Counted from the first letter of the stretch, positions 7,428 to 15,402 are shown. The stretch is 25,434 nucleotides of DNA from an uncultured Bacillota bacterium (GCA_937916565.1 CALFSR010000176.1:1-25434), one strand, 5' to 3'. Numbers and translations are program-made. Notes: generated by a model from the sequence alone, not told the origin.

Positions 7428-8580
7428 GCTGACCGCGGAACAAAAAGAGATCTTGGCCATGGTGCGGGAGTTTTGCGAGCGGGAGGTCAAGCCCGTCGTC
7501 AAACAGTACGAACCTGAGGACCGTTACCCGTGGCCCATCGTCGAGCGCATGCAAGAACTGGGCCTGTTTGGGCTGACGATCCCGGAGGAGTACGGCGGGG
7601 CGGGCCTCGACCACGTTACGTACGCCCTCGTGTTTGAGGAGCTGTCGGCGACGTGGATGAGCGTCGCCGGCGTGCTGGGCACCCATTCCATCATGGCCTA
7701 CGTCATCAAGGAGTACGGCACCGAGGAGCAAAAGCAGCGGTTTCTCCCCCGCATGGCCACGGGCGAGCTGCGCGGGGCGCTGGGGCTCACCGAACCGGAG
7801 GCCGGCACCGACGTGGCCAACATCCAGACCAGGGCGGTGCGGGACGGCGACCACTACGTCCTTAACGGCACCAAGACGTTCATCACCAACTCCCGCAACG
7901 GGACGGGCATTTTGGTCCTGGCCAAGACCAACCCCAACGCCGAGCGGCCAAGCAGGGGCATGTCGGCGTTCATCTTTGAGCACGCAGGCGAGGTGCCCGG
8001 CTTCACCGTCCGCCGGGACATCCACAAGCTGGGCTACCGGGGCTTGGACACGTGCGAGATCGGGTTCGAGGACGTGCGCATCCCGGCCGAAAACCTGGTT
8101 GGCGGCGTGGAAGGCCACGGTTTCAAGCACGTCATGAGCGGCCTGGAGGTCGGGCGCATCAACGTGGCCGCCCGGGCCGTCGGCGTAGCGCGGGCCGCCT
8201 TTGAGGACGCGATCCGCTACGCGCAGCAGCGGGTGACCATGGGCAAGCCCATCATCCGGCACCAGGCCATCCAGGCGCTCATCGCCGATGCCTGGACCCA
8301 GATCGAGGCCGCCCGCTACATGACGCTGCACGCCGCGGCCAAAAAGGACCGGGGCGAGCGGGTGGACCTGGAGGCCGGGGCGGCCAAGCTGTTTGCCAGC
8401 GAAGTGTGCGGCAAGGTGACCCTCGACATGATGCGGGTGCTGGGCGGCTACGGCTACACCACCGACTTCAACATGGAGCGGTACTACCGCGACGCGCCGC
8501 TCATGATCATCGGCGAGGGCACCAACGAGATCCAGCGGGTCGTCATCGCCAACCGGCTCGCGGAGCTGTACGCGGTGTAG
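7420..8580 (+). CDS. Acyl-CoA dehydrogenase (FAD), candidate methylsuccinyl-CoA dehydrogenase
   Basis: FAD flavoprotein that introduces an alpha,beta double bond in an acyl-CoA and passes electrons to ETF. From ATG 7420 (386 aa, normal length) the N-, middle and C-domains are intact: ALGLTEPEAGTDV and FITNSRNGTG line the flavin and substrate, VTMGKPIIRHQAIQ and VLGGYGYTTDFNMERYYRDA are the classic C-terminal signatures. The catalytic base is E366 in GEGTNEIQRVVIA. GGGGAGG lies 7 nt before ATG 7420. The possible start at 7378 lies well inside the previous gene. No etfAB genes are nearby, so electron transfer must use proteins encoded elsewhere. The substrate is not readable from the sequence. 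Next to a CoA-transferase, CitE-like lyase and MaoC hydratase, 2-methylsuccinyl-CoA or another branched dicarboxylyl-CoA is likely. Confidence 0.93.
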   Translation: MFELTAEQKEILAMVREFCEREVKPVVKQYEPEDRYPWPIVERMQELGLFGLTIPEEYGGAGLDHVTYALVFEELSATWMSVAGVLGTHSIMAYVIKEYGTEEQKQRFLPRMATGELRGALGLTEPEAGTDVANIQTRAVRDGDHYVLNGTKTFITNSRNGTGILVLAKTNPNAERPSRGMSAFIFEHAGEVPGFTVRRDIHKLGYRGLDTCEIGFEDVRIPAENLVGGVEGHGFKHVMSGLEVGRINVAARAVGVARAAFEDAIRYAQQRVTMGKPIIRHQAIQALIADAWTQIEAARYMTLHAAAKKDRGERVDLEAGAAKLFASEVCGKVTLDMMRVLGGYGYTTDFNMERYYRDAPLMIIGEGTNEIQRVVIANRLAELYAV

Positions 8581-8640
8581 CGGGCGCCGCACGGGGACGC
8601 CGGGCAGAGCGCGGGGCGCGCAAGCGGGGAGGCAGGTCCC

Positions 8641-9549
8641 ATGACGGAAGGGGTTGCGGCAGGCGCACAGGATGCCGGGACGGGCGGGCAGGCCCAGCCA
8701 GGCGTGCCCAGGCGGGTAAGCGTCGACGCCATCCGGCAGGCGGTGGCGGACCTATTGGTGGAGGCCAACTACCGCGTCGGCGACGACGTCTTGGACGCGT
8801 TGCGCCAGGCGGCCGCCGAGGAGCAGTCGCCCCTTGGCCGCGACATTCTCGAGCAGCTGGTGGCCAACTATGAGCTTGCCCGGGCGGAGCGGGTGCCCGC
8901 CTGCCAGGACACGGGGCTCACCATCGTGTTTCTTGAGGTCGGGCAAGACGTGCACCTCGTCGGCGGCGACCTGCGGGAGGCGGTCAACGCCGGCATCCGC
9001 GAGGGGACTCGCGCCGGGTATTTGCGCAACTCCGTCGTAGGCGACCCGCTTCTGCGTCAAAACACGGGGGACAACGCCCCGGGCGTCCTGCACGTCGACA
9101 TCATCCCCGGCGACCGGGTGCACGTCACCGTAGCGTGCAAAGGATTCGGCAGCGAGAACAAGAGCCGCCTGGCCATGCTGACTCCGGCGGAGGGCATCGC
9201 GGGCGTCAAGCGGTTCGTCGTGGAAACCGTCGACCGCGCCGGCGCCCAGGCGTGCCCGCCCGTCATCGTCGGCGTCGGCATCGGCGGGAGCTTTGAGCTA
9301 GCGGCGCGCCTTGCGAAGCAGGCCGTTATCCGCCCCATCAACCGGCGCCATCCCCGGGAAGACATCCGCCGGCTCGAAGAAGAGCTGCTCGAGGAGATCA
9401 ACCGGCTCGGGATCGGGCCGCAAGGGATGGGCGGGATCAAGACCGCCCTCGGGGTCAACGTGGAGGTGTACCCCACGCACATCGCCGGCTTGCCGGTCGC
9501 CGTCAACATCGGCTGCCACTCCAACCGTCACCTGGACACGTGGCTTTAG
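8641..9549 (+). CDS. ttdA: Class I hydro-lyase alpha subunit (fumarase / tartrate dehydratase / mesaconase type)
   Basis: Alpha subunit (302 aa) of an oxygen-sensitive [4Fe-4S] hydro-lyase interconverting fumarate-like acids and 2-hydroxy acids. The three cluster cysteines are recognisable: C88 in PACQDTG, C166 in VACKGFGSENKS and C292 in NIGCHSNRH. QNTGDNAPGVLH and GVGIGGSFELAA are also conserved. ATG 8641 has GGGGAGG 8 nt upstream. The first about 25 residues are Gly/Ala-rich and probably disordered. Two-subunit enzymes of this class include fumarase, L-tartrate dehydratase and mesaconase (mesaconate to citramalate). Sequence alone does not separate these. The neighbours favour a mesaconase or promiscuous fumarase role. 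The symbol is a family label, not a claim of tartrate specificity. Confidence 0.93.
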   Translation: MTEGVAAGAQDAGTGGQAQPGVPRRVSVDAIRQAVADLLVEANYRVGDDVLDALRQAAAEEQSPLGRDILEQLVANYELARAERVPACQDTGLTIVFLEVGQDVHLVGGDLREAVNAGIREGTRAGYLRNSVVGDPLLRQNTGDNAPGVLHVDIIPGDRVHVTVACKGFGSENKSRLAMLTPAEGIAGVKRFVVETVDRAGAQACPPVIVGVGIGGSFELAARLAKQAVIRPINRRHPREDIRRLEEELLEEINRLGIGPQGMGGIKTALGVNVEVYPTHIAGLPVAVNIGCHSNRHLDTWL

Positions 9550-9703
9550 CCCGCGGCGGGCGGTCGCCGGCGGCCCCCGGGCCCGGGGCGGGTCAACGTG
9601 GGGTGCGAACGGCTGAGCCTTGCCGCCGGCGGGTGCACGGGTCGCCCCGGCGGGCGCACCGGCGCCGCCGGCGTAGGCGCGGGCGCTGCCTGGAGGACGG
9701 ACA

Positions 9704-10288
9704 ATGGCCATCGAACTCTGCATTGAACCGACGCTGCCGCCCGGGGACATCCAGCGGCTTAGGGCCGGGGACCAGGTGCTCCTCACCGGCGAGCTGCTTA
9801 CGGCCCGCGACGCGGCCTGCGGCCGGCTGGCCCGGGTCCTGGCGGCGGGCGAGCCTTTGCCGGTCGACTTGCGGGGCCGGATAATTTACGCCGTCGGACC
9901 GACGCCGGCCAAGCCCGGGCAGGTCATCGGCTCCGCGGGGCCGACGACCGCGGCCAGGCTTCGGCCGTATCTTGAGCCGCTGCTCTCCGCCGGCGTGGCG
10001 GGGCTGATGGGCAAGGGCGACTGGCCGCCGGAGACGGCCGCCGTGTTCCAGCGCTTTGGGGGCGTGTACTTCGCCGCCTTGGGCGGAGCCGGGGCCCTCC
10101 TGGCCAAGGCCATCACCGCCGTCGAGGTCGTGGCCTACGCGGACTTGGGCCCGGAGGCCATCCATCGCCTGCGGGTGGAGCGGTTTCCGGCCATCGTGGC
10201 CATCGACGCCCAGGGGAGCGACCTGTACCGCCAAGCCCGGCAGGCGTGGCGCCGCCCGGCGGGCAGCGGACCGGACCAAGGGGGTTAG
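9704..10288 (+). CDS. ttdB: Class I hydro-lyase beta subunit (fumarase / tartrate dehydratase / mesaconase type)
   Basis: Beta subunit (194 aa) of the same Fe-S hydro-lyase, supplying the swivelling domain with the substrate-binding half of the active site. Family features are LRAGDQVLLTGELLTARDAA, GRIIYAVGPTPAKPGQVIGSAGPTT and a GLMGKGDW segment. FGGVYFAALGGAGALLAK follows, as in fumarase C-terminal domains. ATG 9704 follows TGGAGGA with an 8-nt spacing. It is separated from the alpha gene by 154 bp, unusually wide for paired subunits in this compact operon. That gap is extremely GC-rich and I see no gene in it. The two subunits should form a heterotetramer or larger complex in the cytoplasm. 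Confidence 0.92.
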   Translation: MAIELCIEPTLPPGDIQRLRAGDQVLLTGELLTARDAACGRLARVLAAGEPLPVDLRGRIIYAVGPTPAKPGQVIGSAGPTTAARLRPYLEPLLSAGVAGLMGKGDWPPETAAVFQRFGGVYFAALGGAGALLAKAITAVEVVAYADLGPEAIHRLRVERFPAIVAIDAQGSDLYRQARQAWRRPAGSGPDQGG

Positions 10289-10291
10289 GGC

Positions 10292-11185
10292 ATGTACCGG
10301 AGCTATCTGTTTAGCCCCGCGAGCGACGCCCGCAAGATGGAAAAGGGCCTTGCGAGCGGCGCCGACGCGGTCATCTTTGATCTTGAGGACGGCGTCGCGC
10401 CGGACCAAAAGGACGCGGCCCGGGCCAACCTGGCGGCATTTTTGGACGCCATGGACTGGGACGCGCCGGGACCGGCCGTCTTTGTGCGGGTCAACGGGGC
10501 CATGACGCCGTGGTTTCACAAGGACCTGGAAGCCGTGTACCACCCGCGGGTGACTGGCTACATGGTGCCCAAGGTCGAATCCCGCGAGACGCTCGCGGCG
10601 ACGGAAGCGGCCCTCCTGCGGGCCGCGGGCCGGGAGGACGCGCCCTTTAGCATCATCCCCTTCGTCGAAAGCGCCTACGCCCTTTGGAACTTGCCGGCCA
10701 TCGTGCAAGGCCAGCGGCGGGTGCCCCGGGTCATCCTGGGCGGCGAAGACTTCGCCACCGAGCTCGGCATCCGGGCCGTGCCGGGGGGCTTGAGCTACGT
10801 GGTGCCCCGGGGGCTGCTCGCCATCGCAAGCCGCGCCGCGGGGCTTGAGCCGCCGGTGGATACGGTGTACGCGGCGTTTCGGGACGAAGACGGCCTGAGG
10901 GCGGAGCTCCGGCAAGCCAAGGAGCTCGGATGCTTCGGCAAGCTGGCCATCCATCCGGCCCAAATCGGGCCGATCAACGAAGCGTTTACCCCGTCCGAGG
11001 CGGACGTCGCGTGGGCCCGCAAGGTGCTCGCGGCCTTTGAGGCCAGTTTGGCCGCAGGCCGGGGCGCGGGCAAAGCCGATGAGGCCATGGTGGAAAGGCC
11101 CATCGCCGAAAGGGCCCGCCGCATCTTGGCGCTCGCGGACGCCGTCGCGGCCAGGAGCAGCCCGGGAGGAGGGAGCCCATCATGA
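10292..11185 (+). CDS. CitE-like HpcH/HpaI lyase (candidate citramalyl-CoA / malyl-CoA lyase)
   Basis: TIM-barrel Mg2+-dependent C-C lyase of the CitE/malyl-CoA lyase superfamily, 297 aa. Motifs: LFSPASDARKMEKG at the N-terminus, the VIFDLEDGV strand (D30-L-E-D33), FVRVNG (R66), the metal ligands E126 in IPFVES and D153 in LGGEDFA, and LAIHPAQIGPINEAF near the C-terminus. The start ATG 10292 is 3 nt after the beta-subunit stop, with AAGGGGG upstream. No citrate lyase alpha or gamma (ACP) subunits are nearby, so it is not a conventional citrate lyase beta subunit. Stand-alone CitE-like proteins include (S)-citramalyl-CoA and malyl-CoA lyases, giving acetyl-CoA plus pyruvate or glyoxylate. The C-terminal Ala/Gly stretch is variable. 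Its stop overlaps the next start in ATGA. Confidence 0.92.
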   Translation: MYRSYLFSPASDARKMEKGLASGADAVIFDLEDGVAPDQKDAARANLAAFLDAMDWDAPGPAVFVRVNGAMTPWFHKDLEAVYHPRVTGYMVPKVESRETLAATEAALLRAAGREDAPFSIIPFVESAYALWNLPAIVQGQRRVPRVILGGEDFATELGIRAVPGGLSYVVPRGLLAIASRAAGLEPPVDTVYAAFRDEDGLRAELRQAKELGCFGKLAIHPAQIGPINEAFTPSEADVAWARKVLAAFEASLAAGRGAGKADEAMVERPIAERARRILALADAVAARSSPGGGSPS

Positions 11186-11676
11186 GCGAAACGGCCGGCG
11201 ACAGGGCGCGGGAGGGCGCCGGGGCGAGCCTCGTCCCGCCGGAGGCGTGGGAGCTGGTCGGCCAGCAGATCGGGCCAGGCAATCCCGTCGTCGTCCACGC
11301 GAACGAAGTCGAGCGTTTCTGCAAGGTTATCGGGGAGGACAACCCCATCTTCTTTGACGAGGAGGCCGCGCGGGCAAGCGTCTACGGCGGGCGGCCCATG
11401 CCGCTCACCTTTCCGCTGACGCGCTTTGACTCAGGCGACGAGCGCAGCTTCCACGTGCCCCTGCACGCGACGCGCCGGGTCCGGGGCGAGGACGAGCTCA
11501 TCGTGCTGCGGCCCATCAAGGTCGGCGATGCCGTCCGGGCCCGCACGCGCCTTGTCGACATCCAGGAAAAGACGGGCCGCTCCGGAAGCCTGGTGTTTCT
11601 CAAGTTTGAAACCGAGTACTTGCTGGACGACGACGAGGTGGCCATGATCGTCCGCACCACCATCGTCCGGCGGTAG
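11182..11676 (+). CDS. MaoC-fold dehydratase/hydratase, N-terminal-type subunit (FAS1-like)
   Basis: Single hot-dog domain protein of 164 aa matching the MaoC_dehydrat_N / FAS1-like dehydratase pattern: VERFCKVIGEDNPIFFDEEA followed by YGGRPMPLTFP. In the catalytic hydratase-2 motif D-x-N-P-x-H, this protein has E52, N54 and F57, so the catalytic His is replaced by Phe. That is usual for the non-catalytic partner in HadA/HadB-like heterodimers. Residues 1-20 are low complexity. ATG 11182 overlaps the CitE stop by 4 nt and has GGAGGAGGG upstream. The 42-nt gap to the second MaoC gene suggests the pair forms one heteromeric enoyl-CoA hydratase acting on the CoA ester made upstream. Confidence 0.85.
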   Translation: MSETAGDRAREGAGASLVPPEAWELVGQQIGPGNPVVVHANEVERFCKVIGEDNPIFFDEEAARASVYGGRPMPLTFPLTRFDSGDERSFHVPLHATRRVRGEDELIVLRPIKVGDAVRARTRLVDIQEKTGRSGSLVFLKFETEYLLDDDEVAMIVRTTIVRR

Positions 11677-11718
11677 GCCGACCGCAGCGAGCCTCGGGTC
11701 AAGAGGGAGGGAAACCGG

Positions 11719-12138
11719 TTGGACTGGAAACCGGGCGCTGAACTGCCGCCGCTGGTGGTCGGCCCCATGACCACGGAGATGCTGGTGCGCTGGACCGCCG
11801 CGGCCGAAGACTACAATCCCATCCATTATGATCAGGCCTTTGCCAAAGAGCAGGCCTTGCCCGACGTCATCATGCACGGCCCCTACAAGCTGGCCCTTCT
11901 CTGCCGCCTCCTTCACCGGGAGCTGGGGGCGCACGGGTGGATTCGCCGGATTCAAGTGCGCTACACGGGGATGGACGTGCCCGGCGACGTGCTCGAGTTT
12001 GGCGGCCGCGTGGAGCGAGCGGAGGACGCGGGCGGGGAGCGGTGGGCTCTGGTCAGCTTGTACGCCCGCAACGGGCGGGGAGCGACGACGGTGCAGGGGG
12101 AGGCGGAGGTGGTCATAAGGATCGGGGAATCAGGATAA
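11719..12138 (+). CDS. MaoC-fold enoyl-CoA hydratase, catalytic subunit
   Basis: Single hot-dog domain of 139 aa with an intact R-specific hydratase motif: D31-Y-N33-P-I-H36 in AAEDYNPIHYD, followed by VIMHGPYKLALLCRLL, the substrate-binding helix. It would hydrate a trans-2-enoyl-CoA. In Chloroflexus and in itaconate degraders, MaoC-fold enzymes hydrate mesaconyl- or itaconyl-CoA to citramalyl-CoA. With the FAS1-like partner just upstream it probably forms a heterodimer. The start is TTG 11719, supported by GGGAGGG at 11705-11711 with 7-nt spacing; no better ATG/GTG is available. Its stop at 12136-12138 runs into a small inverted repeat (12138-12157) preceding the transport genes. Confidence 0.88.
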   Translation: MDWKPGAELPPLVVGPMTTEMLVRWTAAAEDYNPIHYDQAFAKEQALPDVIMHGPYKLALLCRLLHRELGAHGWIRRIQVRYTGMDVPGDVLEFGGRVERAEDAGGERWALVSLYARNGRGATTVQGEAEVVIRIGESG

Positions 12139-12157
12139 ATCTGGAATGAATCAGATT
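12138..12157. repeat. Small inverted repeat after the MaoC gene
   Basis: AATCTG at 12138-12143 is the reverse complement of CAGATT at 12152-12157, with an 8-nt loop. It begins in the stop codon of the MaoC gene, in a locally AT-rich leader before the TAXI receptor gene. It is too short for a terminator. An operator half-site pair or chance is equally possible. Confidence 0.25.
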
Positions 12158-12247
12158 GGTGCAGGAGACCGGAGGCAACGAGTGGAAGTAGCGAATCATC
12201 AGTCGACCCCATCGACCGCGAATTTTTATAAAAGGAGGGTTTTGTTG

Positions 12248-13279
12248 GTGGCTCGGTGGATGGGTAGGACAGCGGTACTTTTGATCGCATTTTTCGTTTT
12301 GGCGGGAGTAGCGCTTTCGGACGCGGCCCTCGCGCAGCGGGTTCCGGTGCGCATGGCCACGGCCGACGTAGGCTCCTACGGGTATGCTGTGTCCAGCATC
12401 CTGGCGGACGTGCTCAACCGGGAGCTGCCGTCCCAGTACGTCGTGACCGTGCACCCCTACGCCAGCACGACGGCGGCCATGCGGGCGGTCATGAACGGCG
12501 AGGGCGAGATGTCCTACACCGCCGACGTCGGCATGACGGAGCTGTGGGCCCGCGTCGGCCCGCACCAGGGCTTTACGCCGCGCGTCGGCGACCTGGTGCA
12601 CACCTTGTACGTGTACCCGATGGAGACGTTCCTGGCGGTGCCCGCGGACCAGGCGGCCAACTACACCTCCTGGGGCGATTTCAGCGGCAAGCCGGTCTAC
12701 TTCACCCCCGCCGGCTACATGAACTGGAGCAACTTGCAGCGGATCTTCGACGCGCTCGGCTACCAGTTCAACCACGTCGAGATCGACTCGTCCCTCCTGG
12801 CTGACGCCTTGCGGGCCGGCTCCATCGTGGGCGCCGGCGCCTACACGACCGCGGGCGCGTCGCTGCCGACGTTCTGGAAGGAAGCCGAACTGCGCATCGC
12901 CGTCAAGGTCGTCAACCCGAGCCCCGAGGAGATGCAGAAGCTGACGGCCGCCGGTCTTGCGCCCCGGCGCGTGGACCCGAGCCGGGCGTTTACCCAGAAC
13001 GTGGGCGTCGACGAGATCTGGGGCGTGCCCATCCTGTTCGGCTACAACATGCGGGCCGACGCGGATCCGGAGCTGGTGTACCAGATCCTGACGGCCCTGG
13101 AGAAGGCCGCGCCGCAACTGCCGTCCCTCGACCCCGGCTTCACGCCGCTGGCTGAGGACTTCGTCGGCCTGCAGGTGGCGGGCATCGCCGCCAACCCGCA
13201 CATCCCGGTGCACGCGGGCCTGGCGCGGTTCCTGCAGGAGCGGGGCGCCTGGAACGACAGCTGGACGATTGCCCAGTAA
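12248..13279 (+). CDS. TRAP transporter solute receptor, TAXI family
   Basis: Extracytoplasmic substrate-binding protein of a tripartite ATP-independent periplasmic transporter. From GTG 12248 (343 aa) it starts ARWMGRTAVLLIAFFVLAG and has a signal peptide ending in ALA before Q. No lipobox Cys is seen, so anchoring in a Gram-positive-type envelope is unclear. The mature start MATADVGSYGYAVSSILADVL, then STTAAMRAVMNGEGEMSYTAD, is typical of the TAXI/NMT1-like fold. AAAGGAGGGT at 12231-12240 supports starts at TTG 12245 or GTG 12248; the upstream start at 12146 would place about 34 polar residues before the signal peptide and is rejected. TAXI receptors often bind dicarboxylates or amino acids. 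It probably feeds the substrate of the preceding enzymes to the permease downstream. Confidence 0.9.
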   Translation: MARWMGRTAVLLIAFFVLAGVALSDAALAQRVPVRMATADVGSYGYAVSSILADVLNRELPSQYVVTVHPYASTTAAMRAVMNGEGEMSYTADVGMTELWARVGPHQGFTPRVGDLVHTLYVYPMETFLAVPADQAANYTSWGDFSGKPVYFTPAGYMNWSNLQRIFDALGYQFNHVEIDSSLLADALRAGSIVGAGAYTTAGASLPTFWKEAELRIAVKVVNPSPEEMQKLTAAGLAPRRVDPSRAFTQNVGVDEIWGVPILFGYNMRADADPELVYQILTALEKAAPQLPSLDPGFTPLAEDFVGLQVAGIAANPHIPVHAGLARFLQERGAWNDSWTIAQ

Positions 13280-13286
13280 CGGGTTT

Positions 13287-13313
13287 GGGGGGCTGGCGGT
13301 TAGCCGGCCCCCC
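13287..13313 (+). terminator. GC-rich hairpin between receptor and permease genes
   Basis: GGGGGGCTGGC at 13287-13297 pairs with 13303-13313 (11 bp, one G-U pair, 5-nt loop), 8 bp after the receptor stop. The T-rich tail is weak (TTCTG). It is more likely a partial terminator or mRNA-stabilising hairpin that keeps receptor expression above permease expression, a common arrangement for binding-protein transporters. Confidence 0.5.
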
Positions 13314-13399
13314 TTCTGCCCTTGTGCCGGCCGGGCCGGCGACTTGAGCGGGGGCCGCCCCGGCCGCCGCGAGACAGCTGCGAGGAGACGAAACCCGCT

Positions 13400-15352
13400 A
13401 TGGAACAGCTCAAGAGGATCGTGAACGCCCACAACCTCTTTTTGCTGGCGTCGCTGTACTTTTTCGTCGACCTTCTCATCTATTTCTTTACGGGCGCGGG
13501 CGGAGCTCTCGAGCTGGCAACCCGGCTCGTTCCCGTCGCCCTCATCCTGTACGTCCTTAAGGCGTACCGGGACAACGAACTTTACCCGCGCCTGCCGCGG
13601 ATCGCGAACACCGTCATTGCAACGATTTACGTCATCGCGGCGCTCATCCCCATGCTGTACCTGCGCAGCGAGTTTCAAAACCTGTTCATCTACCGCGCCG
13701 GGGCGTACAACACCAACGACCTTATCGTGGGCTGGATCTTGTTCCTGCTCGTGATGGAGATTTCCCGGAAAGCCCACACGGTGCTGTTCATCGTCAACAT
13801 CGTGCTCATCGGCTATTCCTTGTGGGGCGCGTACATTCCCATCGACTTCTTCTGGCACCCGGGAGCGTCGCTGGAGCGGATCGTCACGTCGTCCACGGTT
13901 GAGCTGGCCACGGGCGTCTTTGGCAAGTACCCCCAGATGGGCCTAACGCTCATCGCCGCGTTCCTGCTCCTCTCCTCGGTGGGCGACGGCTTTGGCACCC
14001 AGGAGTCGCTCCTGAAGGTGGTTACGGGCATCTTTGGCCGGCACAAGCATCACGTTCCCCAGACGGCCGTCGCGAGCTCCCTGGTAGTCGGCATGGTCAG
14101 CGGCAGCGGCGCCGCCAACTCCGCTGTGACCGGCAGCGTGACGATCCCGCTGATGAAGCAGTACGGCATCCCGGCGGCGTTCGCCGGCGCGGTGGAAACG
14201 GCGGCTTCCATGGGCGGGCTCATCATGCCGCCCTTGATGGCGGCCGCGGCCTTCATGATGGCCGATTTCCTGCGGGTCACCTACTGGGACGTGGTGCAGC
14301 GGGGCTTCTCCACCGGGTTTATCTACTACGCGGTCGTGGCTTTCGCCGTGTACCTGATCGGCCTGCGCTACATCGAGCCGGGCGAGATCAAGCAGCCGCC
14401 GGTGCCCACATACGCCAAGCTCAAGACGTTGGCGTTTCTTGGCTGCATCGTCCTGCTCGTGGTGATGATGGGCGTGCTCGACATGAGCCCCATGCGTTCG
14501 GCCGTCTACGCGGGCTTCGCGTTGCTGGCGGCGATGGTCGCGATCGAGATGTACTACAAGTACGTCCTCCGGCACCCGGACTTCGCCGAGAACAGGCTCT
14601 TGGCGCAGCTCGCCAAGGCCCTTGAGACCTACGCCGACCTGGCGTCCTACATCATCATCTTGATGATGGTTTTGGGCATCATGATCGGCCTGTTCACGAT
14701 CACCGGCTTCATCTTGCGCATGGGCCAGCTCATGCTGCAGCTGGGCGAGTGGCACGTGGCGGCCATCATCGTGATGGCGTGGCTCTTTGGCTGGCTGGCC
14801 GGCACCGGGCTGCCGCCGACGGCGACCTACATCATCGTGGCGGTCATCATCGTGCCGCCCATGACCCGATTTGGCATCGACCCGTGGGTTGCCCACTTCT
14901 TCGCCTTCCTGATTTCCGTCTGGGGCGAGCTGACGCCGCCCACGTCGCTGACGGCCGCGGTGGCCTCGAGCATTTCGGGGGCGTCGTTTATGCGTACGGC
15001 TTGGGAAGCCCTCCGGATCTGCTCGCCCATGTTCGTCCTGTCGTTCGCTATCTTCGTGCGGCAGGAGATCTTCACGCAGCCGGGATGGACGCAACTTTAC
15101 ACGACCCTGTATGTCGGCGCCGCGTGCCTGGGCTTGACCTTTGCCATGTTTGGCCGCTTCGCGAAAGAGCGCGCCGCCGACTTGCTCGGGCGCGGCGCGC
15201 TGACGCTGCTCGCCTTCGTGGCCATGTTTTACCCGGCTCCGTCCGTCGCGGCGCTGGCGGGCATCTTGTGCTTCGTCCTGCTGGTCAAGGGCGTGCTCAA
15301 CTACCGGGTGATCGGCACGCCGGTGGCGCAGGCCGTCAGCTCGGCCCTCTAG
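13400..15352 (+). CDS. TRAP transporter fused permease (DctQ-DctM, 4TM/12TM type)
   Basis: Integral membrane protein of 650 aa combining the small DctQ-like and large DctM-like subunits, as usual for TAXI systems. Residues about 1-170 hold the first hydrophobic segments. The DctM part includes the signature MVSGSGAANSAVTGSVTIPL followed by IPAAFAGAVETAASMGGLIMPP, and a second repeat ending GLPPTATYIIVAVIIVP. The protein uses an ion gradient to import the acid bound by the TAXI receptor. ATG 13400 has GAGGAG 12 nt upstream, slightly distant. An in-frame start at 13322 would add 26 Arg/Pro-rich residues and is unlikely. The 120-bp gap before it holds the hairpin at 13287-13313. Transcription ends at the hairpin at 15403-15432. 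Confidence 0.94.
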   Translation: MEQLKRIVNAHNLFLLASLYFFVDLLIYFFTGAGGALELATRLVPVALILYVLKAYRDNELYPRLPRIANTVIATIYVIAALIPMLYLRSEFQNLFIYRAGAYNTNDLIVGWILFLLVMEISRKAHTVLFIVNIVLIGYSLWGAYIPIDFFWHPGASLERIVTSSTVELATGVFGKYPQMGLTLIAAFLLLSSVGDGFGTQESLLKVVTGIFGRHKHHVPQTAVASSLVVGMVSGSGAANSAVTGSVTIPLMKQYGIPAAFAGAVETAASMGGLIMPPLMAAAAFMMADFLRVTYWDVVQRGFSTGFIYYAVVAFAVYLIGLRYIEPGEIKQPPVPTYAKLKTLAFLGCIVLLVVMMGVLDMSPMRSAVYAGFALLAAMVAIEMYYKYVLRHPDFAENRLLAQLAKALETYADLASYIIILMMVLGIMIGLFTITGFILRMGQLMLQLGEWHVAAIIVMAWLFGWLAGTGLPPTATYIIVAVIIVPPMTRFGIDPWVAHFFAFLISVWGELTPPTSLTAAVASSISGASFMRTAWEALRICSPMFVLSFAIFVRQEIFTQPGWTQLYTTLYVGAACLGLTFAMFGRFAKERAADLLGRGALTLLAFVAMFYPAPSVAALAGILCFVLLVKGVLNYRVIGTPVAQAVSSAL

Positions 15353-15402
15353 GTGAGGGAACCCGGAGTGCATGGGGAGCGTGGCGAGAAGCTAGGGCAT
15401 CA

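Noticed and set aside
12227..12232. TATAAA as a -10 element for the TAXI receptor gene
   Set aside because: It lies only a few bases before the RBS, so transcription would begin at or inside the start region. No -35 is found.
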